Positions 7,015 through 13,682 of a stretch of 14,879 nucleotides of DNA are shown one piece after another (positions within the stretch are counted from its first letter, which is position 1; each line of letters opens with the position of its first letter). A model generated the notes under the pieces. The model was not told where the DNA came from. It saw only the letters and a program-made list of their open reading frames with translations, and made no database searches. The stretch covers positions 1 to 14,879 of the forward strand of contig CAUZRD010000037.1 of the NCBI GenBank assembly GCA_963582255.1, in the 5' to 3' direction. This DNA comes from CAUZRD01 sp963582255. Its GTDB lineage: Bacteria > Pseudomonadota > Alphaproteobacteria > Rhizobiales > TMED25. A program made the position numbers and the translations under genes.

Positions 7015-9231
7015 TTACCAATCCTGGTCGAAATTTGAGCTTCCAATCGATTTTAATGTGACTTTTAGCATCACCGATTGATCGGGCTTAATATCGCGGT
7101 CTTCGAAAAATGATTCGGAGAAAGTCAGGTCGACGCCAAAACATTCGTCATCATATTCAAGCCCGATATAGTCCGTTATCATCTTTTCGTGGGAGATGTC
7201 ATAAGTTGCTCCGCCATTTATTTGCCAAAGATCATTAACTTGGTAGGACAGGCCACCGGCGATCTCTTCACTGTGCGTAGATGTGATCTGATTGGCATCG
7301 GCATCGATGTAGGAGTAGGCGCCACGCAATGATACAGGACCTTCATGGGCCGAAATCATTGCTTCGCTCACATTTGCCGAAAAGTTTGCATGATCAAGTC
7401 GGGTCCGCCAGCCGATTCTGGTAGAGTCATTTTGATAGTTGATCGAGGCCACGTAGTCCGAAGAGCCTGAGGCTAGTCCGCTAGTGCTCATATAGTTGTT
7501 GCTGTCGGCGAGGTGAAATGATTGTCCGAATGCAGCAGTTGTGGTGCCGCCATATTCATCGGCAAGGGTATAGCGCGCGCCAATGTTAGCCCACGCGCCC
7601 TCCGCATAGCGGTCAACTCCGGAGAATTTATCCGCCTCGAATAGATTCGAGATCTCGAAGTTCAGACTTTGGGCGTCTTCATTAGGAACATCAGCGCTAT
7701 GGGATTCATTGGCTCTCATGACGAATTGGGCAATGGGCTCAAACACATGTGTCCCTGATGCATCGTTGAGTGCCAGTGGCAGGCTTGCCTGAACGCCGGC
7801 ACTCGGTAGGAGGCGGGCGAATGATGTGTCCTCATTCGCACCGTCAACAATATAAACATCACCCCGCAAATTGACGAATGGCGCTACCACATGACCCATG
7901 GAACCGATAAAACTACGCTGCCAGTGTAAATCGCTCGATACGCGGGTTGAATCTGTTCCGCTATTGCGTGACAGCGAAGTAACTTCGGTATCAAGCGAAA
8001 GTTCGCCGTTCAAGACTGGATTGTCAAAAAAGTAATTATGATCGATGACGGGATGAACCTTAGGACTGGTCGAATTGTCATCACTCGAGAGCAGACCTTC
8101 AAAATGGTATCCCCTCACTGACATGTAGTTTCGATCAGAAATTCCAGTTAGGTGGAGTTTGGAAATTAGATCGGTAGAAGTGTCGAGCCCGTAGCGCTGT
8201 AGGTAGGTGTCATCTGAGCTTGCTGTTAAATCCCAGCCATAGCCCCACTGGTCATTAATGGAAAACTCGCCAGTTGAAGCGATGCTGCCACGAAACTGTT
8301 TGTTTCCAGGTGCTACGGAAGGCGGATCGGCCTGCCAGATAAAGGTGGGGCGAATACTATAGGAACCGGAATTTGATGGTTGGTGGCGAAAATTGAAGTC
8401 AAACAATGGACCTTGCTTAGTGGTGAGCAGTGGTGAGAACGACAAATCGTAATTTGGCGCCAGATTAAAGTAATAGGGGGTGCGCACGCCAAAGCCGTAA
8501 AAATCGGATGAGCTAAAGTCTGGCGTCAAAAACCCTGATTTACGTTTCACCGATGGATCAGGATGTGAGAAATAGGGAAGATAGAGAACTGGTACGCCGA
8601 ACAATTCTAGCGTGACACTCTGGTATTCGATGATCTGTTCATCTTTGTCATGGCGCACCTTGTCGGCTTTGAGCTGCCAGGTAAGAGGTTTGGTCGGATC
8701 TTCCTCGCAAGCCTTGCATGTAGTATAGATTGCGCGATCGAATTCTGTAACTGTACCTTCAGTTCTAATCCCGCGCTCGGCGCTAATTCGTGCATTGTTC
8801 GATAAAATGGCCGTAACCGAATAGATAAAACCTTCCCGCAATTTGTTGCTGAGTTCGATTTCGTCGGCCTTGATGATCGTGCCGCTCTCTTCGGTAATCG
8901 TGATGTCGCCGAATGCAATGACAGTATCATTAGCCTTGTTGTAGACAATTCGGTCAGCCTGCACCGTATAGGTACCATAATAGACGGCAGCTTTTCCTGT
9001 TGCTGTTACCGTCTCTGTGCGATTGTTATAGGTTAGGCTGTCTGCTTCAAGAAGAACCTGCGCTTCTTTATCGACTTCAGGTAGAACCGGTGCGGGAAAT
9101 GAATCATCCGCCCACAGGCCTACCTGCGCTTGTGCGGGTAGGTTGAAACTGAATGCTACCGCACATAATACGCATACAAAAGCATACGCCCGGGCGCAGC
9201 TACCTAGCGGAAATGTCAACCTGCCAATCAC
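7015..9231 (-). CDS. lptD: LPS-assembly protein LptD (OstA/Imp)
   Basis: LptD is the outer-membrane beta-barrel that, with LptE, inserts lipopolysaccharide into the outer leaflet. I chose the GTG at 9231 (738 residues). GGAGG lies 11 bases upstream, and this start puts a normal signal peptide at the N-terminus (core about residues 15-31, cleavage after PAQA at about 35). The frame remains open to a GTG at 9342, which would add 37 residues without clear character (775 total). After the signal come an OstA/LptA-like jellyroll (about residues 57-180) containing the CKACEEDP motif with C172 and C175, then LFGVPVLYLPYFSHPDPSVKRKSGFLTP, then the barrel. Near the C-terminus is DDECFGVDLTFSESFFEDRDIKPD, and the last residue is aromatic (Trp), as usual for barrel proteins. 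It heads the lptD-surA-pdxA-ksgA run. lptG and lptF, expected upstream, are absent. Confidence 0.94.
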   Translation of the reverse strand: MIGRLTFPLGSCARAYAFVCVLCAVAFSFNLPAQAQVGLWADDSFPAPVLPEVDKEAQVLLEADSLTYNNRTETVTATGKAAVYYGTYTVQADRIVYNKANDTVIAFGDITITEESGTIIKADEIELSNKLREGFIYSVTAILSNNARISAERGIRTEGTVTEFDRAIYTTCKACEEDPTKPLTWQLKADKVRHDKDEQIIEYQSVTLELFGVPVLYLPYFSHPDPSVKRKSGFLTPDFSSSDFYGFGVRTPYYFNLAPNYDLSFSPLLTTKQGPLFDFNFRHQPSNSGSYSIRPTFIWQADPPSVAPGNKQFRGSIASTGEFSINDQWGYGWDLTASSDDTYLQRYGLDTSTDLISKLHLTGISDRNYMSVRGYHFEGLLSSDDNSTSPKVHPVIDHNYFFDNPVLNGELSLDTEVTSLSRNSGTDSTRVSSDLHWQRSFIGSMGHVVAPFVNLRGDVYIVDGANEDTSFARLLPSAGVQASLPLALNDASGTHVFEPIAQFVMRANESHSADVPNEDAQSLNFEISNLFEADKFSGVDRYAEGAWANIGARYTLADEYGGTTTAAFGQSFHLADSNNYMSTSGLASGSSDYVASINYQNDSTRIGWRTRLDHANFSANVSEAMISAHEGPVSLRGAYSYIDADANQITSTHSEEIAGGLSYQVNDLWQINGGATYDISHEKMITDYIGLEYDDECFGVDLTFSESFFEDRDIKPDQSVMLKVTLKSIGSSNFDQDW

Positions 9232-9569
9232 GCTTGCGCAGACCTCCAGAAAAGTTGAGCCGAATGGGCTCGTATTACCTCCCGCATGCCGATCGATGCC
9301 AGTATTACTCGAAATACTGCAAATTCTGGCGCATAGAACCACTTGGAAGGATCAGCAATCCTTGCTTGTCTTATGGTATTTTTCCTGAATCAGAAAGGGA
9401 TAAGCTAAATTACTAAGAAATTAGACAAACAATGTTTTAACGACGTGATTAGGATCGGGCAGGTTGAAATGGTCAATGGCCGATGATGTTCACCTGGAAT
9501 GGTTGCGTATTTTCCCAGGTTCTGGAGGGCGAGCGGCCGCAAGCCGTGAAATAAATGGCTAATGAGCTT

Positions 9570-9589
9570 GCCGTGCTTTAAAGCGCGGC
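9570..9589. repeat. 20-base palindrome in the lptD-holC interval
   Basis: GCCGTGC (9570-9576), TTTAAA, and GCGCGGC (9583-9589) form a GC-rich dyad whose only imperfection is a T-G pair, which becomes G-U in RNA read from the plus strand. No T-run follows on either strand. It could be a protein-binding dyad or a stem of an unannotated transcript. The function is unknown. Confidence 0.45.
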
Positions 9590-9755
9590 ACCACTTTGAG
9601 CTTTTATCCATACCCCGTGTATTCCTCGCCCAGATCAGATAACAAATTACCCAAAGGATAGGGAGTTAATAAACCACCTACAATCCCGAACCACTCCCCC
9701 AAAACTATATTACCATTTCATTTTTGTTCAGCTTTCCGGGCTGTAATAAGCTAGC

Positions 9756-9784
9756 TTGCACGATAGTATGACAACATGGCTAGA
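9756..9784 (+). promoter_or_regulatory. Probable sigma-70-type promoter for the pepA remnant and holC
   Basis: TTGCAC at 9756-9761, preceded by C as in the alphaproteobacterial CTTGAC box, is followed after 17 bases by GCTAGA at 9779-9784. Transcription would start around 9791, about 60 bases before the remnant's ATG. It overlaps the palindrome AAGCTAGCTT (9748-9757), a possible operator. If the remnant is the start of pepA, this is the old pepA promoter now serving holC. Assigned by eye only. Confidence 0.35.
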
Positions 9785-9853
9785 TGATGTCCTGTGGTGC
9801 GGCATATTTCCTGTCAGGGGTATCAAAAAGTCGTATTTTGAAGGGGCGTCGGG

Positions 9854-9940
9854 ATGATTTCTTTCTACTCACGAATGACTATCCCCAAGAAAGGTGCGTT
9901 GGCATTGTTCGTTAGACAGGATGGTAATTGCAAACTCTAA
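9854..9940 (+). pseudogene. pepA: 28-codon remnant resembling the start of leucyl aminopeptidase PepA, or a leader peptide of holC
   Basis: An ATG at 9854 has a strong ribosome-binding site, AAGGGG at 9841-9846, and opens 28 codons ending in TAA at 9938-9940. The peptide contains ISFYSRMTIPKKGALALF. I recall rhizobial and Bartonella/Brucella PepA proteins starting with a segment of the form ISF-x-E-x-S-A-P-Q-K-G followed by a hydrophobic strand. The agreement with that pattern, and the position directly upstream of holC where pepA normally lies, suggest the 5' end of pepA left behind after deletion of the rest. It is in the same frame as holC, with only its TAA and 15 further bases between them. 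The alternative is a genuine short leader coupled to holC. The homology rests on memory of the family, not a search. Confidence 0.4.
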
Positions 9941-9955
9941 ATGGAGTGGTTGTCG

Positions 9956-10405
9956 ATGACCAAAGTTCTATTCTACGAGCTTGAGAACCAGAGTGTGGAA
10001 GCGGTTCTAGCTAGCCTTTTGGAGCGCTGTATCGAACGTGACTGGCGGGCGGCTGTGGAGGTAACTTCGGCTGAACGGTTGGAGTCACTGGATACCTATT
10101 TGTGGACCTATCGCGACGAAGCGTTTCTCGCTCATGGCTCAGTTGCGACGGGATGCCCTGAATTGCAGCCAGTCTTTATCAGTGAAACCTGCGAAAATCA
10201 GAACAATGCATCTGTAAGGTTCTTAGTCGATGGAGCAGAAATTGGTGATATTTCTACTTATGATCGCGCTGTTTATCTGTTTGATGTCAAGAACACCGAT
10301 GAGCGAGAGCGCGCCCGCGCGCAGTGGCGTGAAGCATCTTCTGCTGGCCATGATGTGACATATTGGAAGCAGGATGCTAATGGGTGTTGGATAAAAAATG
10401 AATAA
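9956..10405 (+). CDS. holC: DNA polymerase III chi subunit
   Basis: Chi belongs to the clamp-loader complex of DNA polymerase III and contacts single-strand-binding protein on the lagging strand. The 149-residue product begins MTKVLFYELENQSVEAVLASLLE. It carries the family stretches RDWRAAVEVTSAERLESLDTYLW, YRDEAFLAHG and VYLFDVKNTDERERARAQWR, and ends in the HDVTYWKQDANGCW pattern of alphaproteobacterial HolC. I chose the ATG at 9956 because GGAG at 9943-9946 lies 9 bases before it and the N-terminus then matches the family. The upstream in-frame ATG at 9941 would contain that Shine-Dalgarno sequence as codons. It converges with the DUF4344 gene, leaving 20 bases between the stops. Confidence 0.93.
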   Translation: MTKVLFYELENQSVEAVLASLLERCIERDWRAAVEVTSAERLESLDTYLWTYRDEAFLAHGSVATGCPELQPVFISETCENQNNASVRFLVDGAEIGDISTYDRAVYLFDVKNTDERERARAQWREASSAGHDVTYWKQDANGCWIKNE

Positions 10406-10407
10406 AT

Positions 10408-10417
10408 TAACATGTTA
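10408..10417. repeat. 10-base palindrome between convergent stops
   Basis: TAACATGTTA is a perfect palindrome in the 20-base gap between the holC stop and the stop of the DUF4344 gene. It is AT-rich with no loop or T-run. It may be chance, or part of the dual 3' end. Confidence 0.25.
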
Positions 10418-10425
10418 TGAAAGAC

Positions 10426-11283
10426 TTAATCGTCAAACAGGAGCCCTTGTTCAATACTATCAGCCAACGCGCTCACCAGCTTATAGCAAAGACGCACCTC
10501 ATCTGGAGCGGGCAGAATATCAGCGCGGTCACAATCAAGCGCCTTGATATTGATGGTACCAGAAAAAGTAATAGCGTTGTTGAAAAATGCCGCGACCTCA
10601 TTGAGAGTTGTACTGGCAAGTAGGATAGCTCGAGCGCTAGCTTTTGAGCCGGCTGCAGGCGTGAGAACAATCTGTCCTGGAATTGATCCTTCCCTAAATC
10701 TTCCAGGAGCGGCGCGCATCGGAGCGGCAATTTTAAGCCAATGATTGCTAAACCTTAAATAAGTCTGAGGACAGGATTGAAACTCAGCCTGACTGAGCCT
10801 CAGAAATTCCACCATCGCTGCTTGACGTTTTGGCGCATGGCCAAAAACAAGGCATGCGATCGCCTTGGCGCGTGCCAAAGTAAGACCCTGTTCGGCATAC
10901 AGCTTTGAAACCTCTAGATCATCAGCCTGATGCGCTGAGAATGCAGCACGTATCGCCCCTATGATAATTGCATCAAGTTTCCCGCTGCCATCTTCAAGCC
11001 CAAGTAGAATAGCCAGAGTATCGCTGGTCTCAGCTGTTCCGTTGTCGATACCGCTACGCTTAACGATTATTTGCATTCCTGCACGCAACGCCACCCAGCC
11101 AGCAATGTTGGTAGTAAGTGTATGGGCGTGCTGTAGGTCAGTGGGTTCGAGTTGGGCGTTCGCGCTACCGCCAGAGGAGATGGTTATGAGTAGAGAAATA
11201 GAGTAGGCAATAAATATCGTGCGCAATGTCCAAATATTGCAAGTAAATCTTAACCTGTTGGCTGTGTGAGGAGAATGCATCAT
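10426..11283 (-). CDS. Secreted DUF4344-type protein with the HExxH zinc site replaced (putative pseudopeptidase)
   Basis: The function is not known. The ATG at 11283 (AGGG about 9 bases upstream) gives 285 residues; an upstream in-frame GTG at 11292 would give 288. A signal peptide is clear: basic ANRLRFTCNIWTLRT, core IFIAYSISLLITIS, cleavage after SANA near residue 44. The mature part follows what I remember of the DUF4344 putative metallopeptidase family: a helix where family members carry HExGH, an acidic helix (GTAETSDTLAILLGL), then LYAEQGLTLARAKAIACLVFGH, SCPQTYLRFSNHWLKIAAP, and a C-terminal CDRADILPAPDEVRLCYKLV. Here the zinc motif position reads R-A-G-M-Q (bases 11071-11085), so catalysis is unlikely. 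Four Cys remain, probably disulfide-bonded. The frame is intact, so the protein is probably made. It lies 55 bases after the ABC-F gene and may share its transcript. Confidence 0.6.
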   Translation of the reverse strand: MMHSPHTANRLRFTCNIWTLRTIFIAYSISLLITISSGGSANAQLEPTDLQHAHTLTTNIAGWVALRAGMQIIVKRSGIDNGTAETSDTLAILLGLEDGSGKLDAIIIGAIRAAFSAHQADDLEVSKLYAEQGLTLARAKAIACLVFGHAPKRQAAMVEFLRLSQAEFQSCPQTYLRFSNHWLKIAAPMRAAPGRFREGSIPGQIVLTPAAGSKASARAILLASTTLNEVAAFFNNAITFSGTINIKALDCDRADILPAPDEVRLCYKLVSALADSIEQGLLFDD

Positions 11284-11287
11284 TGGC

Positions 11288-11310
11288 GCCACCCTATACC
11301 ACGAGGTGGC
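11288..11310 (-). promoter_or_regulatory. Hairpin covering the ribosome-binding site of the DUF4344 gene
   Basis: GCCACC (11288-11293) and GGTGGC (11305-11310) are a perfect 6-bp GC-rich inverted repeat around 11 bases. Read on the minus strand, the second arm includes part of the AGGG before the ATG at 11283, so the folded mRNA would hide the ribosome-binding site. No T-run follows, so it is not an intrinsic terminator. Lowered translation of the downstream gene relative to the ABC-F gene is inference. Confidence 0.35.
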
Positions 11311-11338
11311 ACCCGGATAAAACGACCATCTTTACACG

Positions 11339-13276
11339 CTAATTTGGTTCTCGTCTGCCACTAGTGTCGTTGCCCGCTATCGAGGCAGTCTTGCGGGCCT
11401 CTTCATAGGCTTGTGCCGCGATCAACCAAGCTTCCTCGAAAGTAGCGATTTCACGCATGACCTGCGAACGGATTTGTGCAAATTTCCCCGCTTTTCCTGG
11501 ATCGCTTTTATAGAGCTCACCATCAGAGAGTTGATTGTCTAATCGCGATAATTGGATTTTCAGTTTATCAATCTTCGATTCGCATCGCGCAACATCACGT
11601 TTCAGCGGGGCGACCTTGGTGCGCGCCTCTGCGGCTTTGCGTCGGCGCCCCTCGTTGCTTCTTTGCGTGCCTTTACTCTTTTGTATTTTATTGCCTCCGG
11701 CAGCGCTACGGCGCTGCCGTAAGAGCAGAGTACGATAGTCATCAAGGTCACCGTCAAACGGCGCGACTGTACCATTGGCCACAAGCCACAACCGATCAGC
11801 TATAATTTCAATCAAATGTCGGTCATGGCTGATGAGGATTACCGCGCCGTTATATTCTCCGAGCGCAAGCGCAAGAGCCTCACGGGCATCAATGTCAAGG
11901 TGATTAGTAGGCTCATCAAGAATGAGCAGATGGGGCTTTGAAAATGTGGTTGTCGCAAGCAAAAGGCGTGAGCGTTCACCACCAGATAGTGAGGTGACTT
12001 TGGTGTCAGCCAAATCTGCTGAGAAACCTGAAAATCCAAGCCGTGCCCGCACCGCGCTCTCTGTCGCATCTGGCATCAAGGAACGCATGTGGTGATAAGG
12101 CGTTTGAGCACCTTGGAGCTCATCAAGTTGATGTTGGGCAAAATAACCGCTTTTGGCCCGACGGTCGATCTTTATAGTGCCACTAAGCGGCTGAAGCTTT
12201 CCAGAGAGTAATTTGGCAAATGTGCTTTTACCCTCACCGTTTGCACCAATAAGACCAATACGATCATCGGGATCAAGGCGTAGATTAATCCGTTCCAATA
12301 CCACAGGTGCATTGCCGTACCCGGCCGAGACGTTGCTAAACTGGACTAAAGGAGCAGGTAGCGATTTTTCCGGATCTTCTAAGCGGAAGGGCAAAAAACG
12401 TTCGGCAACGACATCGATGATGGGTTCCATGCGGGAGAGAGCTTTCAGACGGCTTTGAGCCTGTCGCGCTTTTGTCGCCTTTGCGCGAAAGCGTTCGACA
12501 AAAACTTCCATATGGCGCCGCGCCGTTTCCTGGCGTTTCTTTAGTTTGAGTTGCAGTGCCTGACGCTCGCGTCGTTGGCGTTCAAACTGGTCGTATCCAC
12601 CTGAATAGGCATTGAGCTTCTTTGACTCCAGATGAATGATTTCCTGAACTGCATTGGTCAATAGATCGCGATCATGACTGACAATAATCACGGTATGGCG
12701 ATAACATCGCAAATAGGCTTCCAACCACAACGCACCCTCAAGATCGAGATAGTTAGTCGGTTCGTCCAGCAAAAGAAGATCAGGCTCGCGAAACAGCAAA
12801 GCAGCTAGAGCAACCCGCATGCGCCAGCCGCCTGAAAAACTAGATAATGGTTGGCTCTGCGTGGCTTCGTCGAATCCAAGTCCGGCAAGTACGATTGCTG
12901 CGCGTGCTGGCGCTTGATGTGCGCGAATATCGGTGAGGCGCAATTGAATTTCCGCAATGCGTTCCGGCACGGTGGCGCACTGAGATTCGTTGAGCAATCT
13001 TGCCCGTTCCACATCAGCGCCTAGCACATAGTTGATCAACGTGCGCTCATCTCCGGGTGCTTCCTGTGTGACCCGTCCGATTGTGACATTGCGTGGAAGT
13101 TCTATCGATCCCTCATCCAGCTCTAATTCTCCACAGATCAGCGCAAGTAGGGTGGATTTTCCGGTCCCATTACGTCCGACCAAACCGACTTTGTGCCCAT
13201 CAGCTATAGTGATGCTGGTTTTCTCAAACAAGTATCGTCCCTCAATCTGATAGCTTAAATTACTAATTTGAAGCAT
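11339..13276 (-). CDS. ABC-F family ATPase (duplicated ATP-binding cassettes, no membrane domain)
   Basis: ABC-F proteins act on the ribosome, typically at the E site, and resolve stalled or assembling complexes; some protect against antibiotics. This 645-residue protein has two cassettes. The first has Walker A GRNGTGKS at 34-41, signature SFSGGWRMR and Walker B LLLLDEPTNYLD. The second has Walker A GANGEGKS near 345, signature LSGGERSRLLLA and Walker B LLILDEPTNHLD. The charged linker between them (RRERQALQLKLKKRQETARRH onward, about 233-282) is the tRNA-contacting interdomain segment of the class. The C-terminus (about 540-635) is a basic region plus coiled coil, as in Uup/YheS-like housekeeping members. 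There are no transmembrane segments. The ATG at 13276 has AGG shortly upstream. The resemblance to housekeeping rhizobial ABC-F proteins argues against a resistance role. It probably leads a two-gene unit with the DUF4344 gene. Confidence 0.93.
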   Translation of the reverse strand: MLQISNLSYQIEGRYLFEKTSITIADGHKVGLVGRNGTGKSTLLALICGELELDEGSIELPRNVTIGRVTQEAPGDERTLINYVLGADVERARLLNESQCATVPERIAEIQLRLTDIRAHQAPARAAIVLAGLGFDEATQSQPLSSFSGGWRMRVALAALLFREPDLLLLDEPTNYLDLEGALWLEAYLRCYRHTVIIVSHDRDLLTNAVQEIIHLESKKLNAYSGGYDQFERQRRERQALQLKLKKRQETARRHMEVFVERFRAKATKARQAQSRLKALSRMEPIIDVVAERFLPFRLEDPEKSLPAPLVQFSNVSAGYGNAPVVLERINLRLDPDDRIGLIGANGEGKSTFAKLLSGKLQPLSGTIKIDRRAKSGYFAQHQLDELQGAQTPYHHMRSLMPDATESAVRARLGFSGFSADLADTKVTSLSGGERSRLLLATTTFSKPHLLILDEPTNHLDIDAREALALALGEYNGAVILISHDRHLIEIIADRLWLVANGTVAPFDGDLDDYRTLLLRQRRSAAGGNKIQKSKGTQRSNEGRRRKAAEARTKVAPLKRDVARCESKIDKLKIQLSRLDNQLSDGELYKSDPGKAGKFAQIRSQVMREIATFEEAWLIAAQAYEEARKTASIAGNDTSGRREPN

Positions 13277-13598
13277 CAGCGGCCTGGTATGTAGCAGCAG
13301 TTATTATTTTAAAAATAGACCTATTGGTCGTATGTAATATTTTAGAGTTCGTTGAATTTCTCATTGGCTATTGGATGGTCCATCACTGCGAAAAATACAA
13401 CTTCGGATATTGCTTTGCATAAAAGGTATTAGTTACTTTTTCTGTTTTCTGCTCAAAGTCGGAGTCCGTATTCCCGGCTAATGGTTGAAAAAATCAGATG
13501 GCTAGCTCCCGCTAATTAAGTGCATATGTTCAGTTCTAATAGGTTGGGGGGGCAGCGAGTATATGTTTAGAATTATCCGGATATTCTCATATGGGTGC

Positions 13599-13627
13599 TT
13601 GATGAGATGAGTGCACGCAGCTATAAG
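13599..13627 (+). promoter_or_regulatory. Probable sigma-70-type promoter of ndk
   Basis: TTGATG at 13599-13604 (preceded by C) is followed after exactly 17 bases by TATAAG at 13622-13627, close to the alphaproteobacterial CTTGAC/TATAAT pattern. Transcription would begin near 13634, leaving a leader of about 49 bases before the ndk ATG. The -10 element lies inside the loop of the dyad at 13610-13652. Identified by eye only. Confidence 0.5.
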
Positions 13628-13652
13628 CCGGGCCGCCGGTGCTGCGTGCGCT
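13610..13652. promoter_or_regulatory. 12-bp dyad around the ndk -10 and start site, candidate operator
   Basis: AGTGCACGCAGC (13610-13621) pairs with GCTGCGTGCGCT (13641-13652) over 12 positions with a single G-T wobble; the inner 9 are perfect. The 19-base interval contains the -10 element TATAAG and a further CCGG-GCCG-CCGG dyad (13628-13639). Such a symmetric element bracketing the start site suits binding of a dimeric regulator. If transcription instead starts farther upstream, it would form a strong RNA hairpin 30 bases before the ndk ATG. Confidence 0.5.
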
Positions 13653-13682
13653 GGGTCAACCTCAAATATGGAAATATGAACG

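Larger units (their letters stand above)
9232..9853. other. Gene-free interval where lptG, lptF and pepA would be expected
   Basis: No reading frame here resembles a known protein. The 68-residue minus-strand frame at 9405-9611 shows no LptF or LptG features and no membrane helices. The interval holds several inverted repeats: ACCTGG/CCAGGT at 9492-9520, GCGGCCGC at 9533-9540, a 20-base palindrome at 9570-9589 and AAGCTAGCTT at 9748-9757. A possible minus-strand promoter for lptD is TTGTCT (9428-9423) with GCTTAT (9405-9400), 17 bases apart; this is weak. A plus-strand promoter for the pepA remnant and holC is listed separately. I recall that related genomes carry lptG and lptF here and a divergent pepA, so the interval is best read as residue of their loss or relocation, together with promoters. 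Confidence 0.5.
13277..13682. other. Divergent promoter region between the ABC-F gene and ndk
   Basis: These 406 bases contain no credible coding sequence: all frames are short and resemble nothing. The left half is AT-rich and should carry the minus-strand promoter of the ABC-F gene, which I cannot place with confidence; a short GACC-TATT-GGTC hairpin lies at 13318-13329. The right half holds a G7 run (13546-13552), a 10-bp palindrome TATCCGGATA (13574-13583), a 6-bp inverted repeat TCTCAT/ATGAGA (13585-13607) and the ndk promoter with its large dyad, listed separately. Confidence 0.5.

Noticed and set aside
9143..9416. Two plus-strand frames (81 and 87 residues) over the lptD start
   Set aside because: Antisense to the lptD signal-peptide region, with composition typical of a shadow frame.
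9405..9611. 68-residue minus-strand frame upstream of lptD, possible lptG or lptF remnant
   Set aside because: No membrane-spanning helices and none of the LptF/LptG N- or C-terminal features; other frames of the same stretch are also unlike them. Left as non-coding.
9697..9721. Minus-strand ATG-AAA-TGG at 9721, preceded by GGAAAG, as a possible relic of the lptF start
   Set aside because: The fourth codon is a stop and no frame downstream resembles an LptF N-terminus; placement alone is not enough.
13318..13329. GACC-TATT-GGTC followed on the minus strand by TATTTTT, as an attenuator in the ABC-F leader
   Set aside because: A 4-bp stem is too weak to support a terminator, and no alternative pairing or leader peptide was evident.
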